62,000 nucleotides of DNA, taken from positions 1 to 62,000 of the forward strand of contig JBBHKE010002781.1 in assembly GCA_037447655.1 (NCBI GenBank), given 5' to 3'. Positions 10,072 to 21,721 of the stretch are shown here, one piece after another. Numbering within the stretch: position 1 is the stretch's first letter; each line of letters begins with the position of its first letter. Made by a program: the position numbers and the translations under genes. The DNA is from Zygnema cylindricum. Taxonomy: Eukaryota > Streptophyta > Zygnematophyceae > Zygnematales > Zygnemataceae. The notes below the pieces were generated by a model. It ran no database searches and was not told the DNA's origin. It saw nothing but the letters and a program-made list of their open reading frames with translations.

Positions 10072-11115
10072 TGTAGAAATTAATGCTCCATTTTAAGTAT
10101 TTTCTAGGTCTAAATAGAAGTATAGAAAGAGGCCGAGACAGTCTACCTCTAAACTCTCAAACTTGTCGCAGTAACTGAGAAATTGGAGAAGGAGCTAGAG
10201 CCATGGCTACCTAGGCTATCCAGAGGTTTACGTGAAATATACATTAGTTAGGGGTTCTATTTACTAAAAGGTATTTGCCGGCCATAGGATTTGATCCTGG
10301 TACCTGCCGGCCGGCAAACAGCTGGTAGCCGGTAGCCTTAGCTGTTAAGCCTAGACCTAGTGTTACGTACTATATGGTTTGATTTTTAATTAAACATTTC
10401 CACGTAGGATAATTCATTTAACTATAATTGTTTACGGGATACATAGATCCGGTAATGTAAAAGTACAGATTACGGTACGGATAAGAAATCAATACCGCGA
10501 AATTATTTCTTTAGCGAAACGAATACCACGCATGTATTTATAAAGGCTACGATTAAATGTGAATTTAATCGAACGGCCCAAATTAGCGCCGAGATCGCGG
10601 AAGAAGATTTCGGCGGTTTTTGGTCATCGCCACGTCGGATGTCAAGTGGCAGAATTACATTGGATCGTGGTATCTCCGGAGATTGCGGCACCGAATCCGG
10701 ATATGACAGGTGTCGACATTTAGGCCATGTCGTACAATGTCCGTACATAAAGTACACCGGCAGTTGTACTTTTGTGTACGGAACTGTGATCTTATTGGCT
10801 CCGTACATCAATAGATAGAGTATGGGAGAGAGATAGGACTTAGAAAAAATTAGAAGATAGGACCCTCTCTCCCAGAGAGCTTCTGTACAAAAGGTCAACT
10901 TTGACCCTCCATAACTTACTGCTCAGGGGAGCAAATTCAGAGATTCTTTTTGCTATCAACTCAGGTGAGTCTTGTCTTCACAAGGGTGAAGTTGGTCAAA
11001 GTTTTTGTCTGTTACGGTGACAATTATTTTCGCTGAAACACAATGGGGTCAGGGTTATCCTAGAGGCTTCTTGGAAGCTGTCCACTCAAAGACTTATGGA
11101 GGTCTCTGAGTTTCA
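10072..11115 (+). repeat. 3' LTR of element A
   Basis: 1044 bp, starting TGTAGAAATT and ending TTTCA, followed by target duplication ACCAC. It contains the family-conserved GAGCTAGAGCCATGGCT core (10192-10208) and the T-arm-like hairpin at 10276-10316. Confidence 0.95.
10276..10316 (-). other. tRNA T-arm-like hairpin with B-box match in LTR A
   Basis: Read antisense: a 7-bp stem TGCCGGC/GCCGGCA encloses the T-arm-like CCAGG-ATCAAAT-CCTATG, with pol III B-box match GATCAAATC. The same architecture, with other stem sequences, is present in LTRs at 48428-48470, 51225-51267, 56950-56996 and 60242-60288. Confidence 0.5.
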
Positions 11116-11325
11116 ACCACTGCCTTGGAGACATATCCAACCCTCCGACAACTCGATATTTAATATTTTTATTGAGATAAGAAATTTGCCGATACAGAAC
11201 ACTTAAATATTTTCCATCGGAACAGGTTTCCACGTGTTAAGCTATCGGGACGCTACTAGTTAAGCGGCCCGTCAAAAAAAGTACGAAATAGAAAATGGTC
11301 TTTGTTACGCTTTTATGAAAGCTAC

Positions 11326-11342
11326 ACGGTGTATCGCTATTA
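11326..11342 (+). repeat. M1-type terminal-repeat fragment
   Basis: ACGGTGTATCGCTATTA resembles the terminal inverted repeat of the M1 elements. No partner end is visible nearby. Confidence 0.4.
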
Positions 11343-11358
11343 CTGCAAATAGTTTTTG

Positions 11359-11737
11359 GGAATTGATCATGACAGTTACTGTTTTGGTTGCGCACAGTCA
11401 TTTACGTCATTCTGTCAAAAATTGTACGTTTGAAGTACATATTGGTACAAATAGAGTACCGTTGAATACAAATTTGACGGTCAATCGGTTGGACAACTTT
11501 GACTTTCAAAATATTGTTTCAACCGCTTAAAATTTTGCGGCGCTTGCGAACGTCGACTGCCATAATAAAATTAGTAATTCACACGGCCAGCGAACGTTTA
11601 CGGTAACAAAACACCGGCAACCACATGTAAATAGAAGTGTCGCAGACAATCACTTTTTGTCTTTACGTGAGCTCCACGGTGAGAGCACTTAGCCGCAAAA
11701 TTGAAATTTAATCATCTAAACGTTACATTGAACATTG
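11359..11737 (+). repeat. ~380-bp direct repeat, copy 1
   Basis: Nearly the same sequence recurs at 11960-12338 (offset 601 bp), starting at the gatcatgacag block and running through TTACATTGAAC. Each copy follows M1-type sequence. Not coding. Confidence 0.85.
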
Positions 11738-11760
11738 TTACGCTGTCGTAAGCGTTACAA

Positions 11761-11959
11761 CCGTGTATCGCTATTAGTGTAAACTGTAAAAGGTATTTTT
11801 TGTCACTTTGAACATCCTTTCTCCGTACACACTCGTTGAATTATAGATCTGACGGTTGCGATTGAAAGGAAAGATCCTCACCTTCCGTTGGGCAGTCTCT
11901 ATCTGAGAATCGGACATATATAAACGGAGAAAAGATGTTTTATGTGGCGAAAAAACTAG
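11761..11959 (+). mobile_element. M1 MITE, 3' end missing
   Basis: It starts CCGTGTATCGCTATTAGTGT and shares the M1 interior: TCTCCGTACACAC, the gatctgacggttgcg block, and AACGGAGAAAAGATGTTTTATGTGG near the end. The right terminal repeat is replaced by the direct-repeat copy at 11960. Confidence 0.65.
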
Positions 11960-12338
11960 GGAAATGATCATGACAGTGACTGTTTTGGTTGCGCACAATC
12001 ACTTACATCTTTTTGTGAAAAATTGTATGTTTGAAGTACATATTGGTACAAATAAAGTCTCGTTGAGTACAAATTTGACGGTCAATCGGTTGGACAACTT
12101 TGACTTTCAAAATATTGTTTCAACCGCTTAAAATTTTGCCGCGCTTGCGAACGTCGACTGCCATAATAAAACTAGTAATTCACACGGCCGGCGAACGTTT
12201 ACAGTAACAAAACTGCGGCAACCACATGTAAATAAAAGTGTTGCAGGCAGTCACTTTTTGTCTTTACGTGAGCTCCACGGTGAGAGCACTTAGGCACAAA
12301 ATTGAAATTTAATCGTGTAAGCGTTACATTGAACTTAG
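11960..12338 (+). repeat. ~380-bp direct repeat, copy 2
   Basis: Partner of 11359-11737 in the same orientation, differing by scattered substitutions. Confidence 0.85.
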
Positions 12339-12690
12339 ACGCAAAGTGAAACGAAACTTCTTTAAACTAAAGTACTATAAATCGTGTACGAAAATATTAA
12401 AACGCATGAAACGAAATATACTTTGACCACTATAACAAAACGAACCGGCGTAACGAGCGTACGCTAATGGAATGTTTAAGACTTTAAGGTAACGATAAGC
12501 AACAAAACAGAAAGACCCACGTCAGTATTAATGGACGACAGAAATAGCCGCCCAAAAACCTCGGAGGAAACGCCAAATTATGGTCTGAATAACGTTAAGA
12601 ATCTTTGCAGCCGTGAAATCTGCATGTTGTCGTTCGGCTGGAGGCAGCAAATAAAAAAAAAATCGAAGTTTCAACCACCATAGGTTTTTA

Positions 12691-13628
12691 GGGTACTTTC
12701 GCATGTAACCGAAACTTTAATTTTTTAAATTTGTTTTTATGGAAGATTCTCCGTACTACTTTCAGAGCATTCGTATGTAAAGAAATGAAACGGATGCAGA
12801 CGTGGGTGTAATTTGTGACGGTTGTAGACGGTTACAAAACTCGCGAGAAGATGACGTTTACAAAATAGCGACGGTTGTAGACGTTTAGCTACTTGTGACA
12901 TTGTAGATGTTTAGGGTTTGTGGTATTTTGACATCATGCTCAACTTATGACAGCGTCCACGTCACAAATTCTAAAATTTTCCGCCATGGTTTCCCGAATT
13001 TGTATTTAAATATTTTCTCACTCTACTTGCTATCTAAATACGCCCAAACATAGTCAACAAAATTCGTTTTTTGAGATCTTTCATTTGATACCATTATTGG
13101 CGGTTTTCATTGCAAGAATTGTGAGAAAGACGTGGTAGTGGGAGAGGGAGAGAGAGAGAGGCTCTTTCTTAGACTTTGCTCGAAATGGCGTTCGTTGGTC
13201 GAGCCCCCCTCCACGGCCCCTGTACGGAAAAAGCGCACGGAAAAAAGTCTTGCACAGGTTGGAAACGTACAGTGGGTTTTGTTTTTGGTACTACAAGCAC
13301 AAATATGTCAAAAAATTCCTACACGTGCGACAACATCTGTATGTTACCTCACCTCATGGAACTTTATTTAAAATCACCTCGCGAGGTGATATTATATAAA
13401 GTTTGAAGATGAGCTGAAAGGACGCGAAGTGGGTCGAAATGAGCTCTAGACGACAAACTTTATCGCCCTAGACGACAAATGCTAGTACATGTAAAGTTTC
13501 AAGGTAACGCAACTTGTACAGCGGTAGTTTCAATTTTTTGGTATAGTTGCGTATTTTCTCGTTTTTTTCAAATTTATGGAGGAAAACAACAAAAAATAAG
13601 TGTAATTTTAGCACATGCGAAAGTACCC
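12691..13628. mobile_element. PIF/Harbinger-like MITE, copy 1
   Basis: Termini GGGTACTTTCGCATGT and its complement ACATGCGAAAGTACCC are flanked by TTA target duplications (12688-12690, 13629-13631). The family interior has ATTCTCCGTACTACTTT, repeated GTGACGGTTGTAGACG-type blocks, TGTAGATGTTTAGGGTTTG and a GAGAGAGA tract. 938 bp, no transposase ORF. Confidence 0.85.
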
Positions 13629-13631
13629 TTA

Positions 13632-14493
13632 CATTATAAAACACCAAAATATATGACGTCATACATTACCCTAAACGACACGATGAACCTGCACTTTGCA
13701 AACTGCATTGATCAGAAGCGGAGAAAATCTTGTGTTCAAAAAGGAAAAAACACAATCTTGAGAAGACGACAGCTGGCTAAAGCAAAAATGTTTTTTTCCA
13801 TGAAAAGTACAGTAATGCAATTTGGCCTTTAGGGCTTCATTTTGGTTGAGCGCAAGCGCTAATGTCACCTTGTACTAGTAGTACAATTTACGTACATACT
13901 AGTACAAATTTGGCACTGTTGAGCTGTGATTTGACGGTCAATTCGTTGAATCTTTGACTAGCGAAAAAATAGTAAACAATTGGCTAAAATTTTGCACGTG
14001 TAAAGCATGTGCTTGTTTTTAACTTACATGATACGGGTGTACGTTTCGTTTTTATTTCGTTTCGTTCAAGTTACGTTTTTCAATTCACCTTCGTTCCTTA
14101 ATTAGTTAATTTGGTTGAAGCTCAATGTGAATGTTTCGCTAATAGTTGTCAATTAAGAGTGGAAGTAAAAGGCAACATGTGCTAACCTACGTGTCAACGT
14201 TTGTGAACATAACTACTTTCCACGAATCTCGTGAGAAAGTGAGATGGCGCGCAACACTTTTATTTCCATGTGGTCGTCGCATTTTTGTTATGGTAAAAGG
14301 TGGTCGGCCGTGTGGATATTTTTGAGGCGGTAGGCGTTCGCAAGCGCGGGAAAATTAATGAAAAAAAAAAATCAAAAAACGCGATGGTAATACCATCAAA
14401 GTACAAGATAAAAAAGACATGATTGTCACTAAAAAAATTGACGACCAACAATGGTAAAAAGACGAAAAATCCTAAATGTTAACTGGTTCATTA
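13632..14493. other. No gene recognised
   Basis: AT-rich non-coding sequence shared with 20752-21614. Short ORFs differ between the two copies and are not protein-like. Confidence 0.5.
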
Positions 14494-14564
14494 CACCGCG
14501 AATCGTTATTAACGTATAAGTTTTTTTAGCCTATAAGAATAATTACCGTTATTAACGCTAATTG
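14494..14564 (+). mobile_element. M2 element left end, cut by the assembly gap
   Basis: CACCGCGAATCGTTATTAACG preceded by TA matches the termini of the complete M2 element at 31314-31851. The sequence is lost at the N run, and the duplicate continues at 21615. Confidence 0.7.
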
Positions 14565-14574
14565 NNNNNNNNNN
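14565..14574. other. Assembly gap (10 N)
   Basis: Ten N bases exactly at the end of SD2 copy 1. The true distance is unknown. Confidence 1.
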
Positions 14575-14816
14575 TGGTTACGATTCACGATACTATACAC
14601 TATGTATATATAAATCAAGCTCAACTATTTTAAGTAAATTGATCTTGACATATGCCGCATGTATTTAAGTCAAAATATTTCATGCAGCATGCTGCGATTA
14701 AGTTTTGCCTATGGTGCGTAAAATAAAGCTGTAGCTTTGTTTACAGCGCGTTCATAAATAATGCCGATTCTAACGTTAAGCGTATTTTCGGTTGCCGCGT
14801 GTAGACTCGTCCGTAC
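14575..14816. other. No recognisable feature
   Basis: 242 bp of AT-rich sequence without repeats shared with the rest of the window. Confidence 0.4.
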
Positions 14817-15435
14817 GTTCCTCGGAATTCCTATGACCGAATGTCATCTCTCCACGTGTCTCCAGATCATGCCACGTCACAAAACGCCAAAGTGACCACT
14901 CCGGGATTTCGGCGATGATGTGCGCCGTTGGCTTTTATGCGAATTGCAATCTTAGCCGTAATAAATACTTGCGCGACATTTGTTTCGATGTCGAAATAAA
15001 ATGCGTGGTATCCGTTTTGAATTAGCGTCGTACGACGTACTTTATAAAACTGAATTTATGTACGCCGTATACAGTTCTAGTTAAATGAATTTTATCAACT
15101 CGAACTAAATATATATGTATCACATATCATAGCACTTAGCATTGGTCCTAGTCTATTAGGATATAGCCGACCGCTATCGGTCAACGTGACGAACCGCAGG
15201 TACCGGGATCAAATCTCTGGTCCGTCAAGTATATTTTTAGTAACCTACTAAAAATAGCTCTCTCTTGAACTAAGGCAGCCATGAATCAACCTCTCTCTCT
15301 TACCTTCAGTGACTACAACAAGTATGGGAGTTAGAGAGCGGAGGTGGAGGCAGGCTGTCCGTCCTTTCTCTTTTTCCTTTTATAACAAACATATTTAAAC
15401 CTAGAAAATACTCTAGAAATCTATAAATTTCAACA
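14817..15435 (-). repeat. Family-D copia LTR, 5' part, minus strand
   Basis: Read on the minus strand it begins TGTTGAAATTTATAG at 15435 and extends through the region homologous to 125-420. The first ~130 bp recur at 58083-58209. The LTR 3' part is absent at the left. Confidence 0.75.
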
Positions 15436-15708
15436 ACCTTAAGAGTGGTGTGCAGAATTTTTTTTGTGATAATCAGGCAGCAATCCCTATTTCTGCCAAT
15501 CCTAAACATCATTTTAAAACTAAACACAAGGACATTAGACTCAGCTTTGTTAGAGAGAAAGTAGAAAACAAAATAATCAGCTTAGAGTACCGACCAGATA
15601 GTGAGATGGTAGCAGATATGATGACCAAACCTGTGCCTTCCCCTAAGCTAATTTTCTGCAGGGAAAAGTGTGGTCTGAAATTAAAGATTGACTAGAAAAT
15701 AAGGGGAG
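15436..15708 (+). pseudogene. pol: C-terminal RNase H fragment and polypurine tract (family A)
   Basis: The frame from about 15450 to 15695 encodes FFCDNQAAIPISANPKHH and EMVADMMTKPVPSPKLIFC, ending at the natural stop, followed by the tract aaaataaggggag. Everything upstream was lost at the junction with the family-D LTR at 15435. Confidence 0.9.
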
Positions 15709-16766
15709 TGTAGAAATTAATGGTCTTTTTAAAGTATTTTCTAGGTCTGAATAGAAATAAGAAAGAAGCCGAGGCAGTCTATCTCTAACTTCTCTCTCCA
15801 ACTTCTCAAACTTGTCGCAGTCACTGAGAAATTGGAGAAGGAGCTAGAGCCATGGCTACCTAGGCTATCCAGAGGTTTACGGGAAAATATATTTTAGTTA
15901 GGGGTTTAATTTACTAAAAGATATGTGCCGGCGACAGGATTTGATCCTGGTACCTGCCGGCCGGCAGACAGCCAGTAGCTGGTAGCCTTAGCCGTTAAGT
16001 CTAGGAGTAGTGTTATGTACTATATGGTTTGATAATTACTTAAACATTTATACGTAGGATAGTTCATTTAACTGTAACTGATTACGGGAGACATATATCC
16101 AGTAAATGTAAAAGTACGGATTTCGGTACGGATAAGAAACCAATACCGCGCATTTATTTCTTTAGTGAAACGAATACCGCGCATGTATTTATTACGGCTA
16201 CGATTAAATGTGAATTTAATCGGACGGCCGGAATTAACGCCGAGATCGCGGAAGAGGATTTCGGCGGTTTGTGGTCATCGCCACATCGGATGACACGTGG
16301 CGGAATGACATTGGATCGCGGCGTCTCCGAGGATTAAGGGAGCGAATCCGGACATACCACGTGTCGACATTTAGGCCATGTCGTACAATGGCCGTACATA
16401 AAGTACACCGGCAGCTGTACTTTTTTGTACGAAACTGAAATCTGATTGGCTTCGTACATCAGTAGATAGAGTCTATGAGAGAGATAGGACTTAGAAAAAT
16501 TAGAAGATAAGACCACCTCTCCCAAAAAGCTTCTATACAAAAGGTCAACTTTGACCCTCAATAACTTACTGCTCAGGGGAGCAAATTCAGAGATTCTTTT
16601 TGCTATCGACTCAGGGGAGTCTTGCCTTCACAGGGGTGAAGTTGGTCAGAGTTTTTGTCTGCCAGGGTGGCAGTTATTTTTGCTGAAACACAAAGGGGTC
16701 ACGGTTATCCTAGAGGCTTCTTGGAAGCTGTCCACTCTGAGGACTTATGGAGGTCACAGAGTTTCA
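15709..16766 (+). repeat. Family-A copia LTR (3' LTR of a truncated element)
   Basis: 1058 bp, TGTAGAAATT to GAGTTTCA, adjoining its own RNase H tail on the left. It ends exactly where SD1 copy 2 begins (CACGG). In copy 1 the matching site at 2471 has no LTR. Confidence 0.9.
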
Positions 16767-16985
16767 CACGGTCCCAAGGTTCCTTGGTTAACCGAAACGG
16801 TCAATCGCAGATTTCACTAGTATATGTCTCTTTGGAGTGAGACCTAAAAGATAATCATTTTTTCCCCCAAAAAATGATGAAAACGTTGAATATTTCAAAT
16901 TGAAATCTAAGAACCCCCAAAATTATACAAGTCGTTACAAAATCTTCGAAAAAAGCGTTTAAACCCCACCAAAAACCTTAAATAG

Positions 16986-17843
16986 TAGTGTTAGGTATCG
17001 GTTGAACTCATATCACGATAATTTTGATATTCGATATATTGAATATCGATCGAGGAGAATCCTCGATATATCGTATCAAGACCAACATAAATTATCGCGA
17101 TATATATCGCGATAAATAGTATTTTTTTAAATTTAATATTTTATATTTCTATATAATATGATATTTTAGCGAAAAAGACAAATTGTCTGATACGCCACGT
17201 ACGACGTGATTTTCGTTTCGTGACTTAAACTCTTAAAGGTTGACAACGCAAAATGTAACCGACAAAAAAGTACTAATTCTGTAATTCATATAATTACTTA
17301 TTTGGGGTATAGTTACATCAGGAGGTCTTTGTAATAGTACGGACAACAAAATTTCAGTATTACAGAGGCCCGGTTACATCACGTATCGTCTGTAAACAAG
17401 TTTTTACATACGTGTTCTAATTTGAGTGGTTCCTTGTAAGTTGACGATCAAATCTTTAAAATCGTCAAAGATTTGAAAACCGACCATTTTCGTATGGAAA
17501 TCCTTACTTGCGTATTACGTACGTGTACTTCGTAAGTGTACCGCGTCAATGTACCTCAGATATCTCCTTCACTCTGTTGACTTTCAAGAAAAAATCGTAT
17601 TTGTTTTCGACAAAGATTTTATGGTCACCTTGTCCGAAGGCACGTGACTTTAGAGAACTGTGAAAAAAATCATTTTTTTTTAATGCCTCGATATATCGGC
17701 GATACATCAGCGATACGATATATTGGCGATACATAGGCGATATATCGCAATATTTTGATTTTCGATATATTATATCGATTATCGGGTACCTGAAATTCGA
17801 TATATATCAAATATCGGCAAAAGGTCCTCGATACCCAACACTA
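16986..17843. mobile_element. Non-autonomous hAT-like element, copy 2
   Basis: Same insertion as 2690-3535, with target duplication TTAAATAG at 16978-16985 and 17844-17851. It is 858 bp because of a short extra CGATA-rich stretch. Confidence 0.9.
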
Positions 17844-18778
17844 TTAAATAGGTTAAAGTTCCCCTTAAAAAACCTAAGCATATAAATCGCGCGAAAAATA
17901 AAATAAACGAACCTTTTTGTGCAATCGAACATCGAAAACTCACAACGCCCGAATCGAAGAACAGTGAATATTGGTCCCTATCAATATTCAATGACTGTAC
18001 AAATACCGTATCATATCATATCGATCACATTTTGGTACGATACGCAACTCTTTAAATTTTAGTGTTATGCATTGTTAGCCTCTCTCCGATTTTCAATATA
18101 CATCATTTTTTAACATACGGATTATCGATATATCTGTCTGATATATCGAGAAGAGTAATATCTCTATGAATTCACGACATATATATCAGTTATCGGGTCG
18201 ATAACTGCTTGGTTGCCGAATTTTTTTCAAAAGCTCTTCCCCCTCCCAAGCAGATGTCGCAAAAGTCAAAATTTTAGATACCTGAATCAGTCATTTCTTT
18301 TTTCAAAATTTGAACACCTGAAATCCGATCGGGTTATTGCACGCTCCTACATTGTTACCCCTTACCTGAAATGTGTTTACAAAAAATAATTTAACTGAAA
18401 CTTGATTTCTCGCAACCCGCTCGTACCCGAATAAGCACAAAATAAATGGTACACCTCCCTTGCACCTTCTTCAATACCAAAAGTACAAGATACAATAATG
18501 TTCAATAGTATAGACATTAAAGTACTGTACCATACTGGATAGTACTATATAGTATGTATTGTATTGTATTGTAGTGGAACGTACCTACGAAACCTTCAAT
18601 TTTTTTTGTGTTTTGCTTACCCAGTTGTACTTGAATTTGTTATTTTTTTTTAATCACCCGGCCGAATCTGGCTTGCTCCCAAAATTTGGCACCCCAATCC
18701 TTTGCGGATCCGACGCGGCCGGCAGGGTACGGATCGGGAACGGATCGGGTACGAATTCGAGTACCCGATTGCGACCAC

Positions 18779-19332
18779 CGTAGAAATTAATGCTCCATTT
18801 TATGTATTTTCTAGGTCTAAATAGAAGTATAGAAAGAAGCAGAGGCAGTCTACCTCTAACTTCTCTCTCCAACTCTCAAACTTGTCGCAATCACTGAGAA
18901 ATTAGAGAAGGAGCTAGAGCCATGGCTACCTAGGCTATCCAGAGGTTTACGGGAAATATATATTAGTTAGGGGTTCTATGTACTAAAAGGTATTTGCCAG
19001 CCATAGGATTTGATCCTGGTACCTGCCGGCCGGCAGACAGCTGGTAGTCGGTAGCCTTAGCCGTTAAGCATAGACCTAGTGTTACGTACTATATGGTTTG
19101 ATATTTAATTAAACATTTCCACGTCGGATAATTCATTTAACTATAATTGTTTACGGGATACATATATCCGATAATGTAAAAGTACGGATTACAGTACAGA
19201 TAAGAAATCAATACCGCGAATTTATTTCTTTAGCGAAACGAATACTGCGCATGTATTTATAAAGGCTACGATTAAATGTGAATTTAATCGAACGGCCGAA
19301 ATTAGCGCCGAGATCGCGGAAGAAGATTTCGG
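18779..19332 (+). repeat. Truncated 5' LTR of element A (duplicate)
   Basis: The first ~554 bp of the LTR at 4473, with the same CG start and the same ACCAC flank. No internal region follows. Confidence 0.9.
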
Positions 19333-19333
19333 T

Positions 19334-19423
19334 CAGATCTATAATTCAACGAGTGTGTACGGAGAAAGGATGTTCAAAGTGACAAAAATACCTTTTACAG
19401 TTTATACTAATAGCGATACACGG
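19334..19423 (-). mobile_element. M1 MITE end, inverted fragment
   Basis: Reverse complement of about 11761-11851, ending in ACTAATAGCGATACACGG, the M1 terminal repeat. Confidence 0.7.
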
Positions 19424-19575
19424 TTGAAACGCTTACGACAGCGTAACAATATGCAATAATTCCCGACAGGATTCTCCGCTAATATGGTTGACTTCCCAAC
19501 GAGCTACATTAATTGTCGCAATACAGCGTGGCAAGCGCACGTAATGAAGCGTGCCAGAAAAAGATATAGTGCGAA

Positions 19576-21685
19576 CGTACGCTAATGCAATGTTTAAGAC
19601 TTTAAGGTAACGATAAGCAACAAAACAGAAAGATCCACGTCAGTATTAATGGACGACAGTAATAGCCGCCCAGAAACCTCAGAGGAAACGCCAAATTATG
19701 GTCTGGATAACGTTAAGAATCTTTGCAGCAGTGAAATCTGCATGTTGTCGTTCGGCTGGAGGCAGCAATTAAAAAAAAAAACGAAGTTTCAACCACCATA
19801 GGTTTCTAGGGTACTTTCGCATGTAACCGAAACTTTAATCTTTTAAATTTGTTTTTAGGGAAGATTCTCCGTACTACTTTTAGAGCATTTGTAGGTAAAG
19901 AAATGAAACGGATGCAAACGTGGGTGTAATTTGTGACGGTTGTAGACGGCTACAAAACTCGCGAGAAGATGACGTTTACAAAATAGCCACGGTTGTAGAC
20001 GTCTAGCTACTTGTGACATTGTAGATGTTTAGGGTTTGTGGTATTTTGACGTCACGCTCAACTTATGACGGCGTCCACGTCACAAATTCTAAAATTTTCC
20101 GCCATGGTTTCCCAAATTTGTATTTAAATATTTTCTCACTTTACTTTCTATCTAAATACGCCCAAACATAGTCAACAAAATTCGTTTTTAGAGATCTTTC
20201 ATTTGATACCATTATTGACGGTTTTCATTGCAAGAATTGTCAAATAGACGCGGTAGTGGGAGAGGGAGAGAGAGGGAGGCTCTTTCTTGGACTTCGCTTT
20301 TGCAAAACGGCGTCCGTTTGTCGAGCCCCCCTCCACGGCCCTTGTACGGAAAAAAACGCACGAACAAAGTCTCGCACAGGTTGGAAACGTACAGTGGGTT
20401 TTATTTTTAATACTACAAGCACAAAAATGTCAAAAAATTCCTACACATGCGACAACATCTGCATGTTAGCTCACCTCATGGAACTTTATTTAAAATCACC
20501 TTGCGAGGTGATATCATATAAAGTTTGAAGATGAGCTGAAAGGACGCGAAGTGGGTCGAAATGCGCTAGACGACAAACTTCATTGCCCTAGACGACAAAC
20601 GCTATTACATATAAAGTTTCAAGGTAACGCAACTTGTATAACGGTAGTTTCAATTTTCTGGTACAGTTGCGGATTTTCTCGTTTTTTTCAAATTTATGGA
20701 GGAAAACAACAAAAAATAAGTGTAACTTTAACACATGCGAAAATACCCTTACATTAGAAAACACCAAAATATATGACGTCATACATTACGTTAAACGACA
20801 CGATGAACCTGCACTTTGCAAACTGCATTCATCAGAAGCGGAGAAAATCTTGTGTTCAAAAAGGAAAAAACACAATCTTGAGAACACAACAGCTAGCTAA
20901 AGCAAAAATATTTCTTTCCATGAAAAGTACAGTAATGCAATTTGGCCTTTAGGGCGTCATTTTGGTTGAGCGGAAGCGATGATGTCACCTTGTACAAGTA
21001 GTACAATTTACTTACATACTAGTACAAATTTGGCACTGTTCAGCTGTGATTTGACGGTCAATTCGTTGAAAATCTTTGACTAGCGAAAAATAGTAAACAA
21101 TTGGCTAAAATTACGCACGTGTAAAGCATGTGCTTGTTTTTAACTTACATGATACGGGTGTACATTTCGTTTTTATTTCGTTTCGTTCAAGTTACGTTTT
21201 TCAATTCACCTTCGTTCCTTAATTAGTTAATTTGGTTGAAGCTCAATGTGAATGTTTCGCTAATAGTTGTCAATTAAGAGTGGAAGTAAAAGGCAACATG
21301 TGCTAACATACGTGTCAACGCTTGTGAACATAACTGCTTTCCACGAATCTGGTGAGAAAGTGAGATGGCGCGCAACACTTTTATTTCCATGTGGTCGTCG
21401 CATTTTTGTTATGGTAAAAGGTGGTCGGCCGTGTGGATATTTTTGAGGCGGTAGGCGTTCGCAAGCGCGGGAAAATTAATGAAAAAAAAAAATCAAAAAA
21501 CGCGATGGTAATACCATCAAAGTACAAGATAAAAAAGACATGATTGTCACTAAAAAAATTGACGACCAACAATGGTAAAAAGACGAAAAATCCTAAATGT
21601 TAACTGGTTCATTACACCGCGAATCGTTATTAACGTATAAGTTTTTTTAGCCTATAAGAATAATTACCGTTATTAACGCTAATTG
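19576..21685. repeat. Segmental duplication SD2, copy 2
   Basis: Copy of 12458-14564, continuing beyond the point where copy 1 hits the N run. In this copy SD1 and SD2 are separated by only ~240 bp, against ~7.4 kb in copy 1. Confidence 0.9.
19809..20748. mobile_element. PIF/Harbinger-like MITE, copy 2
   Basis: Same insertion as 12691-13628. The target duplication is CTA (one change) on the left and TTA on the right. 940 bp. Confidence 0.85.
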
Positions 21686-21721
21686 GGAACTTGGAAATTT
21701 TAAAGAAATCATTTACTCTAA
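21615..21721 (+). mobile_element. M2 element left end
   Basis: CACCGCGAATCGTTATTAACG after TA, followed by AAATTTTAAAGAAATCAT as in 31314-31851. It is interrupted at 21722 by the R1 element, and no right end was found. Confidence 0.6.

Larger units (their letters stand above)
4473..11115 (+). mobile_element. Full-length Ty1/copia retrotransposon A (decayed)
   Basis: The element has two ~1.05-kb LTRs around a 4.5-kb interior, in the copia order gag, protease, integrase, reverse transcriptase, RNase H. A perfect 5-bp target duplication ACCAC sits at 4468-4472 and 11116-11120. The LTRs begin TGTAGAAATTAATG (the left copy has CG instead of TG) and end TTTCA. The primer-binding site follows the left LTR and a polypurine tract precedes the right one. 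Several stops, frame shifts and a 191-bp internal duplication make it non-autonomous. The left junction is repeated at 18779 by segmental duplication. Confidence 0.95.
12458..14564. repeat. Segmental duplication SD2, copy 1
   Basis: Nearly identical to 19576-21685. It includes a complete PIF-like element and the left end of an M2 element. The match ends exactly at the N run, suggesting a contig boundary. Confidence 0.9.
16767..19332. repeat. Segmental duplication SD1, copy 2
   Basis: Copy of 2471-5026 including a hAT-like element and a truncated element-A LTR with the identical ACCAC junction. It ends inside the LTR at 19332, where it joins an inverted M1 fragment. Confidence 0.9.

Noticed and set aside
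16551-16840. 89- and 61-codon ORFs in the LTR 3' regions, also at 49017-49262
   Set aside because: They recur only as part of LTR ends and overlap the conserved gag-leading ATG region; no independent protein evidence.
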